NCBI GenBank assembly: GCA_950071875.1
Contig: CATMNW010000095.1
Coordinates: forward strand, 1 to 8,133
Reading direction: 5' to 3'
Source of the DNA: an uncultured Erythrobacteraceae bacterium
GTDB lineage: Bacteria; Pseudomonadota; Alphaproteobacteria; Sphingomonadales; Sphingomonadaceae
DNA length: 8,133 nt
Part shown: positions 1 to 5,474 of the stretch, in pieces
How the letters are laid out: every line of letters starts with the position of its first letter
Numbering within the stretch: position 1 is the first letter of the stretch
Program-made: the position numbers and the translations under genes
The notes under the pieces: model-generated
Seen by the model: only the letters and a program-made list of their open reading frames with translations
The model's database searches: none
What the model was told of the DNA's origin: nothing

Positions 1-1
1 G

Positions 2-532
2 AAGTCCATGAGGGTACAAGTCGTCGATGAACGAGGCGTGCCGGTGCGCGATGCGGTCGTCGAATTCGCAGGTTCTCGACAATACAGCGGGCGGATTACC
101 TTTCCCTGGCGAATGGCGATGGCCCAGCGCAACCAGCAGTTCGTTCCGGGCACTCTCATCATCGCACGCGGCAGCACCGTTGCATTTCCGAACCTGGATA
201 AGGTCCGTCATTCGGTGTACAGCTTTTCAAAAGCGGCGCGTTTCGAAATCGACCTCTACGGGCGCGATCAGACGCGTACCCAGACGTTTCCCAACAGCGG
301 TTCGGTTGCGCTCGGATGTAATATCCACGATGCCATGCGCGGGTACATTCGCGTGGTCGATACCCCGTTTGCAGGCAAAACCGACGCGAATGGCTATGTC
401 ACGCTGTCCGGTATGTCTGACCAATCCGGCAAGGTCACGATCTGGCATCCACGCCTTCGCGCCCCCGGTGGCGAATTGTCAAAGGCGGTCGGCGCAGGCG
501 GAAAGCACCGTATAGCGGTTCGATTGCGATGA
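2..532 (+). CDS. Cupredoxin-like 'methylamine utilization'-type periplasmic protein (5' end probably cut)
   Basis: Probable periplasmic copper-binding protein of the plastocyanin/cupredoxin fold, in the group often annotated 'methylamine utilization protein'; no methylamine genes are visible. Numbering from the ATG at 8, an N-terminal beta-rich stretch (VQVVDERGVPVRDAVV, residues 3-18) resembles a carboxypeptidase-regulatory-like strand pattern. A cupredoxin segment follows at about 45-117. The type-1 copper ligands all appear present: His68 in PNLDKVRHSVYS, then Cys104, His107 and Met110 in GCNIHDAM. Residues 118-174 form a further beta-rich tail. No signal peptide follows the ATG at 8, and the frame stays open to the window edge (Lys-Ser precede it), so the true start and export signal probably lie upstream. 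The ATG at 8 cannot be excluded, because only 7 bases of upstream sequence are visible. The stop overlaps the next gene by ATGA, implying co-translation with the GGDEF-EAL protein. The electron partner or substrate is unknown. Confidence 0.85.
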   Translation, partial: KSMRVQVVDERGVPVRDAVVEFAGSRQYSGRITFPWRMAMAQRNQQFVPGTLIIARGSTVAFPNLDKVRHSVYSFSKAARFEIDLYGRDQTRTQTFPNSGSVALGCNIHDAMRGYIRVVDTPFAGKTDANGYVTLSGMSDQSGKVTIWHPRLRAPGGELSKAVGAGGKHRIAVRLR

Positions 533-2835
533 ACATTCCCCTGTCATCAGTGCCGGTACCCACTTTCCGGTCACTCAAGCTTCGGATTGCGGTCCTCTAC
601 GCATTGCTTTTTGCCGCCGTACTTGCGGTGGTCATGGTTCTCGTAAATGTGAGCGTAGAAAGGTTCGGCGAAGCATCTGCCAGCCGTGACATGGCCGCCA
701 GCGCGCGTGTTTTCGACGAGATTATCGATCTCCGGGCAAGCCAGATGCGTAGCTCCACCGATGTATTGGCGCGCGACTTCGGTTTTCGCGAGGCGCTGGC
801 AACGGGCGATGCTCCCACCATGGCCAGCGCCCTTGCGAACCTGCGTAACCGGACACGAGCGAGTTCCGCGTTCGTAGTCACGTTGGACGGGGAGATGATC
901 GGAGACGGTTCCAGTACTCTCCCGCCTGTCGAAGAGATCTGGTACCGTCTGGATGAAGGCAATACCAAGGGCGTAATCACCTTGGGCGACCATCTGGCCC
1001 TTGCTGCTGCCTCTCCGATCGAGGCGCCCGACTTGTTGGGATGGCTGGTACTTGCGGCACCGCTGGATGCAGCCGAGATGGCGCGGGTCAGCGAGCTAGC
1101 GGCCGTCGAATTCGACGCGCAGGTCCGTTTGAGCAGGGACCTGCCGCCAATAGCTGCGTCCGCGACGCCGGGCGTGGTGATTGAATCGGGAGATACAGCG
1201 CAAAATCTTTACCGCGTCAGCGCCCTCCAAAGCCTGCAGGACGGCATTGAGCCGCGGCTAATGCTGCGTCATTCACTGGCCAAGGCTTTGGAACATTATG
1301 CAGCGCTCAAATACCTGCTCGCGCTGGTCGGTACGCTGGGGCTTGTGCTTGTCGTCGCGCTGGGATGGCGCATTGCGCGTGGCGTCGCTGGCCCTCTCGC
1401 CAAGCTCGATGAAGCTGTACGCCGGTTCGGGCGCGGTGACGATGTGATCGTGCAAGCTGAAACCGATGACGAAGTCGGACGGCTCGCCAGCAGCTTCAAT
1501 TCCATGGTTTCGGCAATTGCCGACAGGGAAAGGCGTATCATACATGTCGGGCTGCATGACGGGCTGACGAACCTGCCCAACCGCAAACTCTTCGTCCAAC
1601 AGCTCGAGCAGGCTCTGGCCCGCCGCAAGGATGAAGAGCGAGTTTTGATTGCCTATTGCGATCTTGATGATTTCAAGGTCGTCAACGACACGCTCGGCCA
1701 TCCTGCTGGTGATTCATTCCTGCGCACTGTCGCTGCGCGCCTGGTGAAGGAACTGGGCGATGCTCAGGTTGCGCGTCTGGGCGGGGACGAATTCGCTGTC
1801 CTTGCCGTGATCGACGACAACGATGCCAGCCTCATTCCGTTGGCCGAGCGGATCAACAACTGCTTCGGAACAAACATCGACCTCGACGGCCAGATAGCGG
1901 ACTGTTCGGCAAGCATAGGGATCGCCGTTGCACCGGGGGACGGGGAAAGTGGTGTCGATCTTCTCAAGCATGCCGATCTGGCTCTCTACAGGGCCAAGCG
2001 TGAAGGAAAGTCTCACTACCATTTCTTCGAGCCTTCGCTCGACGAACAGGCTCGGGCGCGACGTGAGATGGAGCTCGACCTGAGGCTTGCCATCAAGGAC
2101 GGACATTTCGAACTCTATTTCCAGCCGCTCTACAGCCTGAACAAGAACAAGCTCGAGGGATTTGAAGCGCTAATCAGGTGGAACCATCCCAAGCGCGGCA
2201 TGGTCAGCCCTGCGGAATTCATCCCCTTGGCCGAGGAAACCGGTCTTATTCATCAGGTGGGCGACTGGGTTGTACGAGAAGCATGTCGCGCGGCTCGAGA
2301 CTGGCCTGACGAGTTGTCTGTCGCGGTCAACATTTCACCCAAGCAATTCGCCGCGCCGGGTCTTGCATCCACTATCCTGCAAGCGCTTTCCAATTCCGGA
2401 TTGCAGCCTCACAGGCTGGAACTGGAGATCACCGAAAGCGTGTTCATCGCTGATATCGAGAAAACGCTGGGTACGCTGCACTCGCTTCGCAACCTCGGGG
2501 TGCGCATCGCCCTAGACGACTTCGGCACCGGCTATTCGTCGCTCAGCTATCTGCGCAGTTTTCCGTTCGACAAGGTCAAGATCGACCAGAGCTTCGTGCG
2601 CGATCTGAACGATAACACCAATAATGCCCATGCGATTATCAGGGCTATAACCGCGCTGGCATCGGCACTCGGCATGGATACTTTGGCAGAAGGCGTCGAA
2701 AGCGCCGAACAGTGCGAAATCCTTCGCGAGGAAGGCTGCGGCTACGGGCAGGGCTACCTGTTCAGCCGGCCCGTACCCGTCGGCGCACTGACAGCCTTGT
2801 TCGAGAGCGACGCGCAGCGTTCACTCGCCGGCTGA
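529..2835 (+). CDS. Membrane-bound dCache-HAMP-GGDEF-EAL cyclic-di-GMP enzyme
   Basis: Inner-membrane protein of 768 residues that probably makes and/or degrades cyclic-di-GMP in response to a periplasmic signal. Order: TM1 about 18-42; periplasmic sensor about 44-260, resembling the dCache_3 'double sensory' family; TM2 about 262-283; HAMP about 284-335; GGDEF about 340-500; EAL about 512-760. The GGDEF domain has DGLTNLPNR (344-352), metal-site Asp378, NDTLGH (386-391) and an intact GGDEF at 418-422. The RxxD inhibitory site expected five residues before it is replaced by LGDA (409-412). EAL residues appear complete: E546 (FEALIRW), N601 (VNISPKQF), E633 (EITES), D663/D664 (DDFGTGYSSL), K684 (KID), E721 (AEGVES) and Q741. 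Either activity could dominate in the cell. The start overlaps the cupredoxin stop (ATGA) and has no strong Shine-Dalgarno (only AGCGG at 513-517), so translational coupling is likely. The signal sensed is unknown; the cupredoxin neighbour suggests copper or redox. Confidence 0.95.
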   Translation: MNIPLSSVPVPTFRSLKLRIAVLYALLFAAVLAVVMVLVNVSVERFGEASASRDMAASARVFDEIIDLRASQMRSSTDVLARDFGFREALATGDAPTMASALANLRNRTRASSAFVVTLDGEMIGDGSSTLPPVEEIWYRLDEGNTKGVITLGDHLALAAASPIEAPDLLGWLVLAAPLDAAEMARVSELAAVEFDAQVRLSRDLPPIAASATPGVVIESGDTAQNLYRVSALQSLQDGIEPRLMLRHSLAKALEHYAALKYLLALVGTLGLVLVVALGWRIARGVAGPLAKLDEAVRRFGRGDDVIVQAETDDEVGRLASSFNSMVSAIADRERRIIHVGLHDGLTNLPNRKLFVQQLEQALARRKDEERVLIAYCDLDDFKVVNDTLGHPAGDSFLRTVAARLVKELGDAQVARLGGDEFAVLAVIDDNDASLIPLAERINNCFGTNIDLDGQIADCSASIGIAVAPGDGESGVDLLKHADLALYRAKREGKSHYHFFEPSLDEQARARREMELDLRLAIKDGHFELYFQPLYSLNKNKLEGFEALIRWNHPKRGMVSPAEFIPLAEETGLIHQVGDWVVREACRAARDWPDELSVAVNISPKQFAAPGLASTILQALSNSGLQPHRLELEITESVFIADIEKTLGTLHSLRNLGVRIALDDFGTGYSSLSYLRSFPFDKVKIDQSFVRDLNDNTNNAHAIIRAITALASALGMDTLAEGVESAEQCEILREEGCGYGQGYLFSRPVPVGALTALFESDAQRSLAG

Positions 2836-2848
2836 TACGCCGTCCGAA

Positions 2849-2862
2849 AGACCTATTGGTCT
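2849..2862. terminator. Small inverted repeat at the convergent gene ends (weak terminator candidate)
   Basis: AGACC-TATT-GGTCT forms a 5-bp stem with a 4-base loop, just past the GGDEF-EAL stop (2833-2835) and across the holin stop codon (2853-2855). Its position between converging genes fits a shared bidirectional terminator. The stem is short and neither strand shows a proper T-run, so this is a weak candidate. Confidence 0.25.
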
Positions 2863-3266
2863 GTACCTTTGGCCTTACCCCATTGCCGCGCGGCGGTGTA
2901 TCCCAAGTATCCGGTCCCGAAAAGGGCATAGAGAGCGTCCGGCAATGCGGCGAGATATCGGGTCATACCCGTTCCGATTGCGTGGGCGGTCTGCGGATTT
3001 ATGGCCGCCACTAAGCCCATCGGGACGCTGAAAAGAATGAGCGCATACATGACGTAAAGGAAACTCGGCCGTGCACGGCTGGTCCAGGGGTCGGAGCTCT
3101 GCGCTTCGGCGACAATCGCGGACAGCCGCGCTTCGATTTGTTGCATTTCCTGCGAACCTTCCAACGCGATGAGCTCGAGCTTGGCCCTCTCACGGGCATC
3201 GCGATCCGGTATCACCTTGTCGATTATCGAGGCGATCGGACCCAAAAGGGAATTGACGATAGACAT
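2853..3266 (-). CDS. 3TM-type holin family protein (GTA/phage holin, PF11351-like)
   Basis: Small inner-membrane protein (137 residues) recognised as the holin family found in gene transfer agents and phages of alphaproteobacteria. In phages and GTAs such proteins make membrane lesions that let a peptidoglycan hydrolase reach the wall. Layout: a hydrophobic/amphipathic N-terminus (1-20), a charged helical and probably coiled segment (21-56), the characteristic DPWTSRARP motif (59-67), TM at about 68-90, and a second hydrophobic segment at about 103-125 before a basic tail. The start is supported by GGAG at 3273-3276, six bases before the ATG. It lies 87 bp downstream of the DUF11 gene on the same strand, and no endolysin, capsid, portal or terminase gene is visible, so it is an isolated lysis-type gene here. 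It could serve a GTA or prophage encoded elsewhere or be domesticated. Family call is firm; function is inferred. Confidence 0.88.
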   Translation of the reverse strand: MSIVNSLLGPIASIIDKVIPDRDARERAKLELIALEGSQEMQQIEARLSAIVAEAQSSDPWTSRARPSFLYVMYALILFSVPMGLVAAINPQTAHAIGTGMTRYLAALPDALYALFGTGYLGYTAARQWGKAKGTDQ

Positions 3267-3353
3267 GGACTTCTCCGGTTACTTGAGAAGCCGATAGCTA
3301 ACCATACAGGTTCGTGTAGGAAAGCGGAGCTTACTAGCGACCGGGCGAACCGG
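3267..3353. other. 87-bp spacer between the DUF11 gene and the holin; CtrA-like half-site
   Basis: This is the longest non-coding stretch in the window. It holds the holin ribosome binding site, most of the hairpin at the DUF11 stop, and CTAACCAT at 3298-3305 (+ strand), which matches seven of eight bases of the CtrA-type 8-mer TTAACCAT. A weak promoter for the holin can be drawn on the minus strand as TTTCCT, 17 bases, TAGCTA, but neither box is close to consensus. No GAAC/GTTC direct repeat of the alphaproteobacterial LexA type was found. Confidence 0.3.
3270..3276 (-). promoter_or_regulatory. Ribosome binding site of the holin gene
   Basis: On the minus strand the sequence is GGAGAAG, with GGAG (3273-3276) six bases before the ATG at 3264-3266. 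It is one of the two clear Shine-Dalgarno sites in the window and supports independent translation of the holin rather than coupling to the gene upstream. Confidence 0.7.
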
Positions 3354-3355
3354 TC
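3339..3355 (-). terminator. Hairpin overlapping the DUF11 gene stop codon (possible terminator)
   Basis: Read on the minus strand, GACCGG-TTCGC-CCGGTC makes a perfect 6-bp GC-rich stem with a UUCG-type loop, starting inside the TGA stop of the DUF11 gene (3354-3356). There is no T-run after it (GCTAGTAAGC follows), so it is not a textbook intrinsic terminator. It may attenuate read-through into the holin or protect the 3' end of the mRNA. Confidence 0.4.
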
Positions 3356-5474
3356 ATTCGACGATAAACCTGACCCGTAGCGTGAAGCTCGATGCTGCCG
3401 AGAACGCGCCCGATGGCGTAATCCTGAAATCGGTGATGGCAGTATCGCAGCCATCGCCATCGGCTGTCGGCACATAGTTCCAGCTTGCCCCATTGTCCGA
3501 GGAAAACTGCAGGTCGTCTCCGGCATTGCCTAGTGCAGCATAGGTGTACGTCAGGCCCGATGCCGGGCTACCGGAGCTGAAGATAACGGGCCCGCTGCCC
3601 GAAGCGCCCAGATCGGCGACACACATTTTTGCATCGACGGGCGCATCGTCGGTTACCACTACAGTTCCTGTATCGGTTGCTTCCGATCCCGTGTTGCTGA
3701 CCGTGATGAGGTATTCGACCAGGGCACCGGGAATGGCCTTGGGGTTGGTCGCATTGTTAACCGGGTCGGAGATCACGGAACTCAGCTTCGTAACGTCGAG
3801 TGTTGTATATGGACGACAGAGGACGATATCGTGCAGCGCGATCCCCTGTTGACCCGGGTTCGTCGGCGCGGTGGTGTGGTTTCCGTATGTTATCACGATG
3901 GTTCTTACAGCCTGCGTGAAGGTGACCGTAAGATTACCGGCGTTGGAATTGGTATCTGATGCTCCGTCACCGATTGCGGTGTTCCCGGTGACATAGTTCG
4001 CGTTTCCATTGGTCAGCGTGGGCGTGACGGATGCCCCGCCATTGCTACCTGTTACCACGACCCTGTCTGCAAACTGGTTGGGGCCGAAATCGACGTCGAA
4101 GATCGTGAACTGTACCCCTGTAAAGGCGCGCGGCAGGGTAATGGTGATCCTTGCCGTACCAGTTCTGTTTGCCTGATCGGCAACGACTGCCAGGCTCCGT
4201 TCGGCTGGCGTCAGACCGCCGGTGAACGCATTCTGCACGGTGGGCGATTGCCCGCCAAACGTGGCGTTGTTCACATAGGCCCCGTCGTTGTTCAGTACGA
4301 AACCAATGTTGCCGAAACTGCCCAGTGCGTAGGAATTGCTGGTAGACCCCGCAGCCCAGGCCACCGAAGGCGCATCCCAGTCGAACAGACTCGACCCGTT
4401 CGCGCAATTCAAGGCTGGCACCACGCCTCGTGGGCGTCCGGCGGCAACCGTAAAGGTCACCGTGGCGTAGTCATCTTCGCCATTAGCGCCATTGTTCGGG
4501 GTTGAATCACTATCGACGAGCCCGCTGGATATAATTTCCGCGATATTCGTGACGGATGTTCCTGCTGCTGCTGTGGTGGTTCCGGTTATCGTCAAGGTTG
4601 CGCTCGCACCGGGCGCAAGATTGGGGACAGTCCATATTCCGGTGCCGGCGTTGAAGCTGCCCGCACCGCTAGCCGAAGAGAAGGTGAACCCACTTGGCAG
4701 AGTATCGCGCACGGTCACCCCGGTCGATGTGGCCGATGAAGCAGAGGAATTGTTCACCGTGAGCGTATAGACCGTCGTGCCCCCGCTCGCCGGTGCGCTG
4801 CCGACCAGGGATTTGGTCAGCGAGAGATCGGCATAATTCGCTGGCAACGATGTGAGATAGAGAGTGGCCCGACGGAAGGTTCCGTTGTCCGCGCTGGGAA
4901 AGAGATCGCAGATTTCGAGGCGCCAGGTTCCCGCTGAGTTTTGACCATTGAAAGCCGATAGCAGGTTGCGTGGGCGAAAGGTGTTCTGGAAGGGCGGGGC
5001 GGTGGTGGAGTGGTTGCCGGTGGCGCTATCCGTATTGACGATCTGGCTCGCGGAATCATCGAGCAGGACATTGAAATTGTCGCCGCTGACGTCATTCACG
5101 TCACCTACGGTCAGTTGGACGCGCGTCCCGGACGGGGACTGCAAGGTAAACTGCATATCTCCACGCCAGGTATGGGTAGCCAGAATGCCGATATTCACAT
5201 CGGCGATCGTGAAGTTGCTGGATACGCTGATGTTACGCACAAGAGGCGCGGTACAGGTCGTGCTTCCGTCGATCGTTCCTGTAGTCGTATTCGAATTGGT
5301 TGCAGTTGTCTGGCCTATTGCCGGCATCGCAAGAAGGCTGGCCAACAGGAAAAGCGCGACGCGAATGACGCGCATCGTGCCATTTTCGCCGACTGACTTT
5401 CCGTTCAATCGCTGCATCAGTCCGCGATAGGAAAATATGGTTAACAAGCCGTAAGGACGAAGCTGCCGCATCAT
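3354..5474 (-). CDS. Secreted P-domain / DUF11 repeat surface protein
   Basis: Exported, beta-rich protein (706 residues from the ATG at 5474), probably cell-surface or extracellular. A signal peptide lies at residues 34-54 (MRVIRVALFLLASLLAMPAIG, cleavage probably before Gln55). A proprotein-convertase P domain follows at about 73-209 (HTWRGDMQFTLQSPSGT; NGQNSAGTWRLEICD). Then come a DUF11 domain (about 215-344; TGVTVRDTLPSGFTFSS), an unidentified beta-rich domain (354-553) framed by Cys357 and Cys553, and a second DUF11-like domain (557-706). No protease catalytic domain is present, so the P domain probably acts in folding, binding or adhesion. The start is ambiguous: the ATG at 5474 overlaps the upstream stop (ATGA) and has a good GAGG site, but the signal peptide begins at the ATG at 5375. 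The intervening codons include rare TTA and ATA and a CtrA-like site. The upstream outer-membrane barrel is a likely partner. The biological role is not known. Confidence 0.88.
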   Translation of the reverse strand: MMRQLRPYGLLTIFSYRGLMQRLNGKSVGENGTMRVIRVALFLLASLLAMPAIGQTTATNSNTTTGTIDGSTTCTAPLVRNISVSSNFTIADVNIGILATHTWRGDMQFTLQSPSGTRVQLTVGDVNDVSGDNFNVLLDDSASQIVNTDSATGNHSTTAPPFQNTFRPRNLLSAFNGQNSAGTWRLEICDLFPSADNGTFRRATLYLTSLPANYADLSLTKSLVGSAPASGGTTVYTLTVNNSSASSATSTGVTVRDTLPSGFTFSSASGAGSFNAGTGIWTVPNLAPGASATLTITGTTTAAAGTSVTNIAEIISSGLVDSDSTPNNGANGEDDYATVTFTVAAGRPRGVVPALNCANGSSLFDWDAPSVAWAAGSTSNSYALGSFGNIGFVLNNDGAYVNNATFGGQSPTVQNAFTGGLTPAERSLAVVADQANRTGTARITITLPRAFTGVQFTIFDVDFGPNQFADRVVVTGSNGGASVTPTLTNGNANYVTGNTAIGDGASDTNSNAGNLTVTFTQAVRTIVITYGNHTTAPTNPGQQGIALHDIVLCRPYTTLDVTKLSSVISDPVNNATNPKAIPGALVEYLITVSNTGSEATDTGTVVVTDDAPVDAKMCVADLGASGSGPVIFSSGSPASGLTYTYAALGNAGDDLQFSSDNGASWNYVPTADGDGCDTAITDFRITPSGAFSAASSFTLRVRFIVE
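5437..5444 (-). promoter_or_regulatory. CtrA-like 8-mer (TTAACCAT) near the start of the DUF11 gene
   Basis: Minus strand reads TTAACCAT inside an AT-rich patch (TTGTTAACCATATTTTCC) that stands out from its GC-rich surroundings. It sits 62 bases upstream of the ATG at 5375, where the signal peptide begins. It matches the short CtrA-associated motif known from Caulobacter. The full TTAA-N7-TTAA form is not complete (the second half reads TTCC). If the gene starts at 5375, this is promoter DNA; if at 5474, it is coding and may be coincidence. Confidence 0.3.

Noticed and set aside
1..10. GAAGTCCATG at the window start matches the sequence before and at the holin start (3264-3273, inverted)
   Set aside because: A 10-base match at two start codons is most simply chance or a shared ribosome-site-like context; not evidence of a mobile repeat.
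1273..1701. 142-residue minus-strand frame inside the GGDEF-EAL gene
   Set aside because: Antisense to HAMP and GGDEF motifs that are clearly coding on the + strand.
2829..2842. CGGC-TGATAC-GCCG inverted repeat across the GGDEF-EAL stop codon
   Set aside because: Four-base stem with no T-run; expected by chance in GC-rich DNA.
2853..3266. Prophage or GTA cluster in this window
   Set aside because: Only the holin is of phage/GTA type; no capsid, tail, terminase, integrase, endolysin or attachment-site repeats were found.
4948..5430. 160-residue + strand frame opposite the DUF11 gene
   Set aside because: Shadow of the signal-peptide, P-domain and DUF11 coding frame; no ribosome site or recognisable domain.
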